The notes under the pieces were generated by a model. It was not told the origin of the DNA, did not search any database, and was given only the letters and a program-made list of their open reading frames with translations. Source: a virus. From it: a DNA stretch of 64,000 bases. Within the stretch, counting starts at the first letter, position 1. Every line of letters starts with the position of its first letter. The DNA is taken from IMG/VR virus record IMGVR_UViG_3300009370_002293, positions 35,813-99,812 of that record. One strand, 5' to 3'. Positions 49,071 to 58,379 of the stretch are shown here, one piece after another. The position numbers were made by a program, and so were the translations under genes.

Positions 49071-50594
49071 ATGACAAAAGATTATTCCTCAGAAACCGAA
49101 AAAGATGTATTGGCCGGTATACTTAATTATCCAGCCCAAATAACACGTCACAGAAAAATTCTTTCACGAGACTTATTCTACGTTCCGTCTCATAAAATAA
49201 TTTATGATGTAATTAATAACGCCCTTCTGGAAGATAGGAAAACTGACCCTATAACAATAGCAGATAAAATAGATGCACATAACATTACCGATGAAAAAAA
49301 TAAATCTTTATGCCCTTATGTAAAAAGTATTTCCTTTAACCCGCCCGAAGAAGACAGTGTTGAAGAGTTAATTTATCAACTTAGAGACCTTCAATACAGA
49401 AGAGACGCAAAGGACGTCTTAAAAAAGATAGAGAGATCACTTAATAGTGACAAACCACTTTATGATATTCATAACGACATAAATTCAAAATGGACAGAGG
49501 AAATAAGACTGCCTTTAGCCGATCAATCTAAGCCTGAAAAACTTTTTAAAAATTATATTGAACTACTAGAAGATAAGGCTGCCAATCCTGTTGAAAACGA
49601 AGTAGGATATGATTGGCCATATGAGTTGCTAACAGATTATTACGGTAAACTTAGAAAAGGTGCGGTGCATGTAATAGTCGCTAGAGGAGGACAGGGTAAA
49701 ACAACCATGTTAAACCATGTTGGTTGGCATATTTTAAAGAAACATAATATTCCAGTTTTAATGGTAGATACAGAAATGCGTATCAACCCAATTAAACACA
49801 GATTATTTGCCGCCCTCTCCGATGTACCTGTTTACGCCCTAGAAGAAAACGAATGGTGGAAAAATGAAGAAATTAAAGAAAAGGTTTATTCCACCGCAAA
49901 CACTATAGATACTAACGCTAACCTTTTTCATATATATGTAGGTGGAAAATCAATCGAAGAGATAGAGGCTATCGTTCTTGATTTTTATTATAGAGAAGTG
50001 GGCGAAGGTAACCCATTCATGATATGTTATGATTATATTAAATGTGACGAAAAGGCTGTTAAAGGACACTGGGGCGAGCACCAAGCCTTAGGCGATCATG
50101 TGGACAAATTACACCAGCTTGCTGTTCAAACGAATGCTGTGGTTTTAACCGCTGCTCAAGCCAATAGGTCGGGAGACTCATTTAACAGAAGCGCGGGTAT
50201 TGCTGACGATAGCACCGCAATCGCTGACTCTGACAGAATTCAGCGTTATGCTGAAATGGTTTCTATATTAAGAACTAAAAATGCTAAAGAGTTAGCATTA
50301 GACGAAGGTATTGGGGAGGAAGAGGCTGAAGAGCTACGTCGTCTCAGGGACCCGAGTGCCTTTAGAAATGGCACTCATATTTTTACCGTTGTAAAAAGTA
50401 GACACATGGGTAGAAGGGCTGTTGGACACCTAGACTTCGTAAGACGAAGAGGGGAAAATGGCCAATGGATTACAGGTAGAAATTACCTTTGTTTCGAAAT
50501 AAATAACTTCAATATAACCGAAAAAGGTGACCTTAGATCAATAGTTGAACACCAAAATGACGACACAGATTTAGATGATGACGATATTTTGTAA
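49071..50594 (+). CDS. Replicative DNA helicase, DnaB-like
   Basis: A 507-residue hexameric helicase of the DnaB/gp41 class. The N-terminal helical domain starts SSETEKDVLAGILNY; HVIVARGGQGKTTMLNHVGW has Walker A (Lys210); VLMVDTEM is motif H1a, and VVLTAAQANRSGD is the late sensor region. The 30-residue segment EEAEELRRLRDPSAFRNGTHIF is a mild insert. C-terminus is acidic (TDLDDDDIL). It overlaps the primase frame, whose true start is 2 bases after its stop. Confidence 0.9.
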   Translation: MTKDYSSETEKDVLAGILNYPAQITRHRKILSRDLFYVPSHKIIYDVINNALLEDRKTDPITIADKIDAHNITDEKNKSLCPYVKSISFNPPEEDSVEELIYQLRDLQYRRDAKDVLKKIERSLNSDKPLYDIHNDINSKWTEEIRLPLADQSKPEKLFKNYIELLEDKAANPVENEVGYDWPYELLTDYYGKLRKGAVHVIVARGGQGKTTMLNHVGWHILKKHNIPVLMVDTEMRINPIKHRLFAALSDVPVYALEENEWWKNEEIKEKVYSTANTIDTNANLFHIYVGGKSIEEIEAIVLDFYYREVGEGNPFMICYDYIKCDEKAVKGHWGEHQALGDHVDKLHQLAVQTNAVVLTAAQANRSGDSFNRSAGIADDSTAIADSDRIQRYAEMVSILRTKNAKELALDEGIGEEEAEELRRLRDPSAFRNGTHIFTVVKSRHMGRRAVGHLDFVRRRGENGQWITGRNYLCFEINNFNITEKGDLRSIVEHQNDDTDLDDDDIL

Positions 50595-50595
50595 A

Positions 50596-51546
50596 ATGGA
50601 CGTTAAAGAAACATTACAAAGACTTGGGTATTCTAATTTAAAAGAATACGGAAAAGAGTACCGTACCAAACCATTATATAGAGACTCAGATAACCAAGGG
50701 AATGTATTATCCATATACAAGGATACAGGGTATTTTATTGATCACGCTAGAAGCGACATTAGAGGGTCTTTAGCCGAGCTAGTTAAAATAACTTTAAACC
50801 TTAAGACAATTCAAGAGGCCAGAAAATGGCTTGGGCGTGACTACGAAACTCTCGAAGGAGAGAATGAAAGTATTTTCAAGAAAAGCTACCATCAAGGTTC
50901 TGTCCATTTTATTAATCAAAATAAAATTTTTCATGAAAATAATTTAAACCACTTAATTCCCAATCACGAATACTGGAAAAATAGAGGTATTTCTGAGTCT
51001 ACAATGGATATGTTTAAAGGGGGTGTAGATGATGGAGTAGAAGGGGGTAAGTTCTATGGTCGCTATGTTTTTCCTATTTTTAATGTACATAAGGAAATAT
51101 TGGGGTTCTCAGGGCGTAACTTATTAAAAAACGAATCATCGTCTAGAGCAAAGTGGAAGCATTTAGGCCCCGTATCAAAAGCATTATACCCCTCATTTTT
51201 AAATGAAAAATTTATCACAAAAGAAAGACAAATTATACTTGTAGAAAGTATAGGTGACATGTTATCTTTATGGGATGGGGGGATTAAAAATACATTAGTT
51301 CTTTTTGGTGTTAATTTAACGGATGATATTTTATATTATCTTTTAAAAATTAAACCCAAAAAAATAATTATCTCCTTAAACGACGATGGGGAGAGTAGTA
51401 AAGCTGGCAATAGGGCTACCCAAAAAATATATAATGACCTTAATTCATATTTTGACGAGGATTTAATCCAAATATCACTCCCCACAAAAAATGATTTTAA
51501 CGAAATGAGCGCACAAGAAATCAAAAGGTGGGCAAACTCTTTGTAA
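50596..51546 (+). CDS. DnaG-type primase (TOPRIM), no clear zinc domain
   Basis: A 316-residue primase-like protein. The TOPRIM core is present: IILVESIGDMLSLWDGG (motif with catalytic Glu) and IISLNDDGESSKAGNRAT (DxD-type metal site). N-terminal part RTKPLYRDSDNQGNVLSIYKDTGYFIDHA resembles the zinc-domain region of DnaG but without the CxxH...CxxC cysteines. Start set at ATG 50596; the longer frame begins inside the helicase gene. With the helicase it would form the primosome. Confidence 0.82.
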   Translation: MDVKETLQRLGYSNLKEYGKEYRTKPLYRDSDNQGNVLSIYKDTGYFIDHARSDIRGSLAELVKITLNLKTIQEARKWLGRDYETLEGENESIFKKSYHQGSVHFINQNKIFHENNLNHLIPNHEYWKNRGISESTMDMFKGGVDDGVEGGKFYGRYVFPIFNVHKEILGFSGRNLLKNESSSRAKWKHLGPVSKALYPSFLNEKFITKERQIILVESIGDMLSLWDGGIKNTLVLFGVNLTDDILYYLLKIKPKKIIISLNDDGESSKAGNRATQKIYNDLNSYFDEDLIQISLPTKNDFNEMSAQEIKRWANSL

Positions 51547-51549
51547 ATT

Positions 51550-52560
51550 ATGAGCGATAAACTTAACGTAGCATTACTATCAGCATCCAGAATTAAAACC
51601 TTGGAATCGTGTTCTTGGAAATATTGGTGTAATTACCACCTTCGTCTTCCAAGTGAAGGAAATGATGGTGCTCGGAGAGGAACCGTGTGTCACCTTGTGT
51701 TAGAACTTCTTTTAAAGAAACGTCACAAAAAACATTTTACCTATCTTACAAAACATAAAAAATTTAATGAAGCAATAAAAAGGCTCGTCCTTAAAAATTT
51801 AAAAAAGGAAGGAGCCACGCTTTCTGATGAAAATTATAATCTATGCGAAGACATGATAATTGTCGGTCTTGAAAATGATTTCTTTGGAAAGGGTGGTAAA
51901 ATTGACAGCCCCGAACTTGAGTTTCTTTTAGAGAGCGATGACCCCCTCTATAAAGCTAAAGGTTTTATTGATAAGCCAATAAAATATAAAACTAAAATAT
52001 CCATTGTAGATTATAAATCTAGCCAAAACAAATTCACAGAAGGAGAGCTAGATTGTAATTTTCAGGCTATGACCTATGCTTTAGCAGCAAAAAAACTTTT
52101 ATGGCCAAAAATAAAAAAGGTTTCCGTTGATTTTTTATTTTTAAGATACCCCCAAGACCCATGGCAATCTATAGAATTCAATTCTGACCAGCTTAAAGGT
52201 TTCGAGCATTATTTGTCTCATGTCTATAAAATAATAAATAATTTCACAGAAGACTCAGCAACCTCAAATTTTGCCGCACACCAACCGATGCCCAAAAAAA
52301 ACGAAGGTTTTTGCGGTCCATTAAATTGTGGTTTCGCAAAATACCCGGGCCAACTTAAAAAAGATGGTAATCGTATGTGGCATTGTGATTTTAAATTCCC
52401 ATATGATTATTATGCCTTGGTTAACGAAGATGGAAAAACTCTAAAAAGCAGTCTTAAAAAGGAGTCCCTTGAGCCAGTTAAAAAAGGGCAAAAAATTATT
52501 GAAAAACACTACGAGGGGTGTCCTGTGCACAATAATATTGAAGACGATTTTGATTTTTAA
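51550..52560 (+). CDS. PD-(D/E)xK nuclease, Cas4/RecB-like
   Basis: A 336-residue nuclease with the RecB-family residues His48 (RRGTVCHLVLEL), Asp141 (KAKGFIDKP), Asp154 and Lys156 (VDYKSS), followed by FQAMTYALA. Cysteines near the start (ESCSWKYWC) and a group at the C-terminus (FCGPLNCGFAKYPG, then C in WHCDF and GCPVHN) suggest an iron-sulfur cluster as in Cas4/AddB. It is probably a recombination or end-processing exonuclease in the replication module. Confidence 0.82.
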   Translation: MSDKLNVALLSASRIKTLESCSWKYWCNYHLRLPSEGNDGARRGTVCHLVLELLLKKRHKKHFTYLTKHKKFNEAIKRLVLKNLKKEGATLSDENYNLCEDMIIVGLENDFFGKGGKIDSPELEFLLESDDPLYKAKGFIDKPIKYKTKISIVDYKSSQNKFTEGELDCNFQAMTYALAAKKLLWPKIKKVSVDFLFLRYPQDPWQSIEFNSDQLKGFEHYLSHVYKIINNFTEDSATSNFAAHQPMPKKNEGFCGPLNCGFAKYPGQLKKDGNRMWHCDFKFPYDYYALVNEDGKTLKSSLKKESLEPVKKGQKIIEKHYEGCPVHNNIEDDFDF

Positions 52561-52562
52561 TC

Positions 52563-52587
52563 TTGCCTTATTTTAAAAAATAAGCAA
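52563..52587. promoter_or_regulatory. AT-rich inverted repeat upstream of the PHP gene
   Basis: TTGC-c-TTATTTT pairs with AAAATAA-GCAA (11 pairs with a one-base bulge). No T-run follows; regulatory hairpin or binding site in the only gap of this module. Confidence 0.35.
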
Positions 52588-52599
52588 TAATCACCTTTA

Positions 52600-53364
52600 A
52601 TGAGCTTAGTACCACTTTTTAAATCTCATTATAGTATCGGCAGGTCAATTCTAACCTTGTCAAAATCAGATGATATGGTAGATGGAGGTCCCGATTCCAT
52701 TATTGATATTTGCACTCAAAATAATTTAAAAGAATTTTATCTTGTTGAAGATTCAATGAGCGGATTTCTCGAGGCCTATATTAATTCTAAAGAAAATAAG
52801 CTTAAATTAATTTTTGGTCTTAGAATTACCGTTTGCCCTGATATAAACGAAAAGAATAAAGATTCATCAAAGGTAGGGCTGGCTAAATATATTATTTTTT
52901 GTAAAAATACTAGTGGATACAAAAGATTAATAAAAATTTCTTCTTTGGCCGCCAAAGAAGGGTTTTACTATGAACCCAGAATAGACTTCTCTACGCTTAA
53001 GAAGCACTGGTCTGATGAAGACTTAAAGCTTTCTGTGCCGTTTTACGATTCTTTTTTGTATAAAAACTATTTCAATGGAGACAATTGTCATACTGATTTT
53101 AGTTTTACTAGGCCTGATTTTTTTATTGAAAACAATAGGTTGCCATTTGATCATTTATTATTAAAAAGGGTGCAAGAGTTTACTGAAGAAGGCCAAAAAT
53201 ACCCGATGGTAAATACACAAAGTATTTATTATAAAAACAAAAAAGATTTTAAAGCCTATTTAACCTTTAGGGCCATTAACAAAAGAACCACTCTTGGAAA
53301 ACCCAATCTCGAATATATGGGTAGTGATACATTTTGTTTTGAAAAATGGAAAAATGAAAGCTAA
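52600..53364 (+). CDS. PHP-domain part of a split DNA polymerase III alpha
   Basis: A 254-residue protein matching the N-terminal PHP region of DnaE: FKSHYSIGRSILTL..., DSIIDICTQNNLKEFYLVED, LIFGLRITVCPD, KYIIFCKNTSGYKRLIKISSLA. The HxH that starts active PHP domains is replaced (SHYSIGRS), so metal binding and any proofreading are probably lost. In DnaE this region is fused to the polymerase; here it ends after about 250 residues and the polymerase resumes 1.9 kb downstream in another gene. Overlaps the cupin gene by 11 bases. Confidence 0.72.
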   Translation: MSLVPLFKSHYSIGRSILTLSKSDDMVDGGPDSIIDICTQNNLKEFYLVEDSMSGFLEAYINSKENKLKLIFGLRITVCPDINEKNKDSSKVGLAKYIIFCKNTSGYKRLIKISSLAAKEGFYYEPRIDFSTLKKHWSDEDLKLSVPFYDSFLYKNYFNGDNCHTDFSFTRPDFFIENNRLPFDHLLLKRVQEFTEEGQKYPMVNTQSIYYKNKKDFKAYLTFRAINKRTTLGKPNLEYMGSDTFCFEKWKNES

Positions 53365-53704
53365 AAAAATAGAAAAAGAATGGGGGTATGAGCTTTGGCT
53401 CGCCAACAATGCAGACGAAAATTATTGCGGAAAAATACTCCACATCAACGGAGGGGAATCTAGTTCTATGCATTTTCACGCAGAAAAACATGAGACTTTC
53501 TATGTTCTCTCAGGGGGGCTTCGAGTAGAAACAATTAATACACAAACCACGGAGAAAACCATGCATGTCTTGCAGCAAGGCGATACATTCGTGATTGACA
53601 GACTTACACCGCATCAGCTTTCTCCCGCTGGAAACGACGCTGTAGAAATCATTGAAATTAGCACCCTTCATAAAGATGAAGATAGTTATAGGGTCTGGAA
53701 ATGA
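53354..53704 (+). CDS. Cupin-domain protein, mannose-6-phosphate isomerase-like
   Basis: A 116-residue single cupin. KEWGYELWLANN...YCGKILHINGGESSSMHFHAEKHETFYVLSGG contains cupin motif 1 (HxH(x)nE), and GDTFVIDRLTPHQLSP is motif 2. The opening KxWGYE is like type II mannose-6-phosphate isomerase domains. It could supply mannose 6-phosphate for the phosphomannomutase and gmd, though its place inside the replication module is odd. Start set at ATG 53354; the longer frame begins within the PHP gene. Confidence 0.8.
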   Translation: MKAKKIEKEWGYELWLANNADENYCGKILHINGGESSSMHFHAEKHETFYVLSGGLRVETINTQTTEKTMHVLQQGDTFVIDRLTPHQLSPAGNDAVEIIEISTLHKDEDSYRVWK

Positions 53705-54339
53705 ATAAAAAATTATTAAGATTTGATAAAAGTAAAACTTTTGTTTTCATTGATTGTGAAACATTTAATTTATGTCTTAATTTTGCACATAATTTACCTT
53801 GGCAAATTTCCATGCTCAAAGTAAAAGGCGACGAAATTTTTGCATCTAAGGATTTTTATATAAAGTGGAATACCCATTTAAAAATAGGCAAAGAGGCGGC
53901 AAAAATTACACGTTATAGTGATAAAAAAATGCAAAAATTAGGTATCCCTCCCGAAGAAGCATATCCTACTATAAAAGATTGGCTCGATAACGCGGATTAC
54001 ATTGTTGGACATAATATTTTAGGTTTTGATGCATTTTTAATTAAAGGTTTCTACGAGTACATGGGGGATGACTACATTCCCTTAGTAGACAAGATGATAG
54101 ACACCAACTGTATTGCACGAGGTATTAAACTTGGCCTCGCCTATACCCCTGAAAACAATTTTTTAGAATATCAATTTCAGCTTATCAATAAAAGGGTTAA
54201 AGGTGTTAGAACTAATTTAACTGCACTCGGCAAAGAATATGATATTGAACATGATTATGACAAACTACACAATGCTTTAGTTGATTTAGAATTAAATTTA
54301 AAAATTTGGAATAAACTTAAGTGGCAAATAGACCTATGA
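53701..54339 (+). CDS. DnaQ-like 3'-5' exonuclease (DEDDh)
   Basis: A 212-residue exonuclease: FVFIDCETFN with Asp18 and Glu20, VGHNILGFDAF with the third Asp, and LHNALVDLELN with His and the fourth Asp. It is the expected proofreading subunit (epsilon) of the phage Pol III. A middle insertion YTPENNFLEYQFQLINKRVKGVR is not in the short forms. ATGA overlap with the next gene. Confidence 0.88.
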   Translation: MNKKLLRFDKSKTFVFIDCETFNLCLNFAHNLPWQISMLKVKGDEIFASKDFYIKWNTHLKIGKEAAKITRYSDKKMQKLGIPPEEAYPTIKDWLDNADYIVGHNILGFDAFLIKGFYEYMGDDYIPLVDKMIDTNCIARGIKLGLAYTPENNFLEYQFQLINKRVKGVRTNLTALGKEYDIEHDYDKLHNALVDLELNLKIWNKLKWQIDL

Positions 54340-55229
54340 CCAAATTTGATGATGGTAAAATGCATGTTTTTACTCCATCTGGATGGTGGGGTGATCAAAT
54401 TTTAAATTTTTTTGCAATTAATTATTGTCTAGAAAAATACAAGTACTCTGAGGTCATTATTCATACCTCTAAAGATGTTTTTAACCCCCATCAAGGGACA
54501 TTTACACCAGCTGATGGTGATATTATTAAATTTTGGAGTACATTTAAGTTTGTTAAAGGTGTTCTTTTCGACATGAACCAACGAACCATGTATGAAGATG
54601 CAGAAAAAAGTCAGTATAAATGGTTTCCGTTTTTAAACGAAGCCATACCAGATTCTTATAATTGTAATTTAGCTAATTTTATTGATTTTTCACTTTTTCC
54701 GTGTTCTAGTTTTATAAAAACGATCCCCACAAACCAAAAAATTGCTATTTTTCAACCAATTTCATTAAAAAATAAAGCAGAAGACCAAAAGGAAAAATTT
54801 ATTTGTATCTGGAACCATAGTCTCAGAACCTTACTTTCTAAAAAGTATATGGTTTATATGATTGGTAGCCCTGATGATAAACTACTGTTACAGAATTGGC
54901 ACTCTGATTTACTGGATTCATCGTTTTTTAAAGAAGCAGAGGCTCAAGGTGTCTTAAAAAATCTAATGGGCAAATTAAGCATGTTTGAAGCAATTAACCT
55001 TGTGATGAATCACGCATCTTTTGTATTATCATGTTGCAGCTGGTCTGCGTGGTATGGTATAGCGTCTCAAGTGAAAACAGCTTTTTGCGCTGGCCCAGTT
55101 ATTGAGGCCGGTACTGACGATAAATATATAAACCTTATTACAAATAAAGATGTTTTTTACATGGACTTTTCTTCAAAAAAACAATACGCTGATGAAAATC
55201 TAGCTAAGTGGATAGGTGAAAATGCATGA
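54336..55229 (+). CDS. Glycosyltransferase-like protein (GT9-type fold)
   Basis: A 297-residue protein from ATG 54336. VFTPSGWWGDQILNFFAINYCLEKY is like the N-terminal GDQ/GD loop of GT9 heptosyltransferases, and FEAINLVMNHASFVLSCCSWSAWYGIASQVKTAFCAG fits the C-terminal 'DSGxxHxAxAxxxPT' region in position. The match is by layout more than by motif identity. It lies between exonuclease and polymerase genes, overlapping both by 4 bases. Confidence 0.45.
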   Translation: MTKFDDGKMHVFTPSGWWGDQILNFFAINYCLEKYKYSEVIIHTSKDVFNPHQGTFTPADGDIIKFWSTFKFVKGVLFDMNQRTMYEDAEKSQYKWFPFLNEAIPDSYNCNLANFIDFSLFPCSSFIKTIPTNQKIAIFQPISLKNKAEDQKEKFICIWNHSLRTLLSKKYMVYMIGSPDDKLLLQNWHSDLLDSSFFKEAEAQGVLKNLMGKLSMFEAINLVMNHASFVLSCCSWSAWYGIASQVKTAFCAGPVIEAGTDDKYINLITNKDVFYMDFSSKKQYADENLAKWIGENA

Positions 55230-57829
55230 ATAAATACAGTGACCAATTTAAAGAAATTGAGCTTGATCTTCATGGTGTAAGGTTGCCTTCTTTTAAAATT
55301 GAAGAAAAATATAAGAGACAAATCGGCGTTAGTGAAGATATCTCCAACAAGGGATTTCTTAAGGCCCTCTGTAAAAAAGGGTTAAGAGAGAAAAAGCTAA
55401 AAGGCCCTAAATATATTGACAGGGTAAAATTTGAACTTGAAACATTAGAAGAACTTGGCTTTACTGATTATATTTTATTGGTTTGGGATGTAATTAATTT
55501 TTGTAATAATAACGATATTGCCACTGGCTTAGGGCGTGGGTCGGCAGCAGGAAGTTTAGTTTTATATTTGATTGGTGTGACTCAAATTGACCCCGTTAAA
55601 TACGAACTTTTCTTTGAAAGATTTGTTTCCAAAGTACGTGCAAAAAAGAAAGTCGTTGATGGAGTAACTTATCTAGATGGATCGCTAATGGCAGACATAG
55701 ATATGGATATATGTTACCATAATCGAGGTAAGGTATTGGATTATTTGAATGAAAAATTTAAAGGCAAAACCTCTAAAATTTTGACCCTTAGCACTTTAAG
55801 AACAAAATTGTTGGTCAAAGAATGTGGTAAAATTATTGCAGAAAAAAGTGAGCAAGAAATGAATTCTGTTTCCCACATGGTTCCTTCACTGCACGGTCAA
55901 CTTGCTAGTTTACCTGATACCTATGAAGAGGTAGAGGAGTTTAGAGAGTGGTGTGACGAGAATAAAGAAACATATGAAATCGCCCTTAAAATACGTGGTC
56001 TTATTAAAAATAAAGGCGTCCACGCTTCAGCTATAGCTATTTCATATGAAGATTTAGAGGATGCATGCCCAACAGAATTAACGTCTGTAGACAAAACGTC
56101 GGTATCCTCATATGATATGAATTGGATTTCTCTTTTTAATGTAAAATTAGATGTTTTAGGGTTAAAATGTGTTTCCGTGGTAGACGATGTATGCAAAAGC
56201 GTAGGAATCTCTGTTGACGATATTGATTTAAATTCTAAATTCATATACCAACAATTGTTTGACCTTAAAAATAAACAAGGGCTTTTTCACATTGAAGCAG
56301 ATGTAGCGTATAAAGTATGCAAAGAAATTAAGCCTAAAAATCTACAAGATTTAAGTGCTGTGGTAGCGATTGCTAGACCGGGGGCACTCCAATTTCAAGA
56401 TACCTACGCCAAGATTTCTAATGGTGAACAGGATGCCGTGCCAATCCATGAGTATTTCAATGATATAGTTAAAGAAACTCACGGTACTGTTCTTTACCAA
56501 GAACAGTTAATGAAGATGGCTCATAAAATTGGGTTTAGTCTTGATGACGCAGAGGTTTTAAGAAGGATTGTTGGTAAAAAGAAGGTTACTGAAGTTAAAA
56601 AGTGGGCTCGTAAAATTAACGATCAAATCGAAAAAGAGGGGCTTGACCCAGAAATCGGCCCACTTTTGTGGAAAATCCTAGAAGACTCGGCCAATTATTC
56701 CTTTAATAAATCTCATTCAATCTCTTATGCATCTTTAACTGCATTAACAGTATATTTAAAATTTAAATACCCACAACAATTCTTTTTAAGTTTACTCAAG
56801 ATGAGTCGCCACGAGCAGGACTCTATAAATGAAATAGCAAAAATACACAGAGAGATGTTGAGCATGGGAATTGATTTATTGAGGCCCGATTTACTTAAAT
56901 CAGAAATGGACTTTTCTATTGAACAAAATAATATAAGGTTCGGCCTTTTATCTATTAAGGGTATATCAGATAAATCAATTGATAAATTAAATAATTTTAA
57001 AAATAAATATTCTACAAAATTTCAAGTATTTGAAGCGGCCCAAAAAGCAGATTGTAAAATAACCATTGGTAATTTATCGGCGCTTATTCAGGCGGGCGCC
57101 CTTGAAACCTTTTCTCAATCAAGGACTAAAACTGTTTATGAATCTCAACTGTGGAACATCTTGACTACACGAGAAAAAGCTCTTGTGACTCAATATGGCG
57201 AAAAGATGAATTATGATTTAATTAAAATTTTAAAACACCTTTTCACCTCTGTTGACGAAAAGGAAAAACCCTTTATAAAGCCAACCCGAGAAAAAACTAT
57301 AAGAAAAAAACAGGAACCATATAAACAGATTTACCTGTTAAACACTAAAAACAAAAAAACCACCCAATTTGCCAACTGGTTTTATGAAAAAACCCTTTTA
57401 GGTTATACATATGGAACAAAATTGAAAGACTTATGGAGTGGCCAATATCCCGAGCTTATCTCCATTGATACTACCAATGAATTACCCGAAAACGAAAGGG
57501 TGGCGTTTATAGGTTTTGTTTCTGAAAAACCTAAGAAAAGTCGCTCTCGTAAAGGTAGTGATTATTTATTAATGTTTGTATCCGACGAGAGGGCGCAGGT
57601 TAAAGTTATGATTTTTAATGATAAAATGAAAGAATGTATTGGCGCCGACGGCATTCGTCAACCCAAAGAAGGGGAAGTCGTAATTGTAAGGGGGGTAAAA
57701 AAGGATGAGGTTGTTTTTGCAGACACAATCACGGCCCAAAGAAAAAACCAAATTTATACCAAGTTATCATCTCTCGACGGAACTGAATTAGATTATAAAG
57801 TGTTGACAAAGAATCAAGATGCCCTATAA
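55226..57829 (+). CDS. dnaE: DNA polymerase III alpha, polymerase part
   Basis: An 867-residue family C polymerase lacking the PHP domain. ATGLGRGSAAGSLVLY (100-113), the catalytic acids in MADIDMDI (157, 159, 161), NVKLDVLGL (third Asp), VAIARPGALQF, YQEQLMKMAHKIGF...LRRIVGKKK and YSFNKSHSISYASL are all family motifs. An OB-fold follows near the C-terminus (ERVAFIGFVSEKP...YLLMFVSDERAQVKVMIF). Before the catalytic acids there is an extra loop KVRAKKKVVDGVTYLDGSL. Active polymerase is likely; this is the phage's main replicase. Confidence 0.93.
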   Translation: MNKYSDQFKEIELDLHGVRLPSFKIEEKYKRQIGVSEDISNKGFLKALCKKGLREKKLKGPKYIDRVKFELETLEELGFTDYILLVWDVINFCNNNDIATGLGRGSAAGSLVLYLIGVTQIDPVKYELFFERFVSKVRAKKKVVDGVTYLDGSLMADIDMDICYHNRGKVLDYLNEKFKGKTSKILTLSTLRTKLLVKECGKIIAEKSEQEMNSVSHMVPSLHGQLASLPDTYEEVEEFREWCDENKETYEIALKIRGLIKNKGVHASAIAISYEDLEDACPTELTSVDKTSVSSYDMNWISLFNVKLDVLGLKCVSVVDDVCKSVGISVDDIDLNSKFIYQQLFDLKNKQGLFHIEADVAYKVCKEIKPKNLQDLSAVVAIARPGALQFQDTYAKISNGEQDAVPIHEYFNDIVKETHGTVLYQEQLMKMAHKIGFSLDDAEVLRRIVGKKKVTEVKKWARKINDQIEKEGLDPEIGPLLWKILEDSANYSFNKSHSISYASLTALTVYLKFKYPQQFFLSLLKMSRHEQDSINEIAKIHREMLSMGIDLLRPDLLKSEMDFSIEQNNIRFGLLSIKGISDKSIDKLNNFKNKYSTKFQVFEAAQKADCKITIGNLSALIQAGALETFSQSRTKTVYESQLWNILTTREKALVTQYGEKMNYDLIKILKHLFTSVDEKEKPFIKPTREKTIRKKQEPYKQIYLLNTKNKKTTQFANWFYEKTLLGYTYGTKLKDLWSGQYPELISIDTTNELPENERVAFIGFVSEKPKKSRSRKGSDYLLMFVSDERAQVKVMIFNDKMKECIGADGIRQPKEGEVVIVRGVKKDEVVFADTITAQRKNQIYTKLSSLDGTELDYKVLTKNQDAL

Positions 57830-57837
57830 TATAAATT

Positions 57838-58371
57838 ATGAGCTTACAATTTTATAAACCAAACCCTAAAGCAACTGGAACTGCCTGTTCTTTTTGGCAT
57901 AATCAAGAAGACAATACATTTTGGGTTAGCCTCATCAAACAAGATGGGTGGAATTCCAAAACCAGAAGTGGTTCTTTTTCTAAAAACAAAAATAACCCCA
58001 AAAAAAGAGTAATTGTAAAATTTAGCGACACTGAAGTATGCGGGTTAATTGATGCAATTAATCGGAACGCGGAATATTCTGGTTATCATTCTAGCCAACA
58101 AATTGTTAAATTTAAATTTTGCCCTTATTTAAAAAATGGTGAACAACTTGGTTTTTCTTTTTCGGTTCAAAGAGAGGCTAAAGAAGACTCGACAGATAAA
58201 CAAAATTACTTAATGGGTTTTTATTTCCCTGAGGCCGAAAAATTAAAATTATACCTACAAAAAATGATGCATGATAGTTTTCTAATTTTGGACAAAAAGT
58301 TTACCCCCAATACTTCCAACAACAAAACTGAAGAGTCTACGTCCAATGAAGGGGATGAATACGATTTCTAA
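57838..58371 (+). CDS. Candidate single-stranded DNA-binding protein
   Basis: A 177-residue protein directly after the polymerase gene. SLQFYKPNPKATGTACSFWHNQEDNTFWVSLIKQDGWNSKTRSGSF is a beta-rich, aromatic segment I know from phage proteins near replicases, similar to the PC4/Whirly-type fold. The C-terminus is a Ser/Thr/Asn linker and an acidic end (GDEYDF), like the tip by which SSBs bind partners. No direct motif proves ssDNA binding. Confidence 0.5.
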   Translation: MSLQFYKPNPKATGTACSFWHNQEDNTFWVSLIKQDGWNSKTRSGSFSKNKNNPKKRVIVKFSDTEVCGLIDAINRNAEYSGYHSSQQIVKFKFCPYLKNGEQLGFSFSVQREAKEDSTDKQNYLMGFYFPEAEKLKLYLQKMMHDSFLILDKKFTPNTSNNKTEESTSNEGDEYDF

Positions 58372-58379
58372 AGGTAAAA

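Noticed and set aside
53300-55400. Split intein at the DnaE break
   Set aside because: Neither the end of the PHP gene nor the beginning of the polymerase gene has intein blocks (initial Cys/Ser, TxxH, terminal HN).
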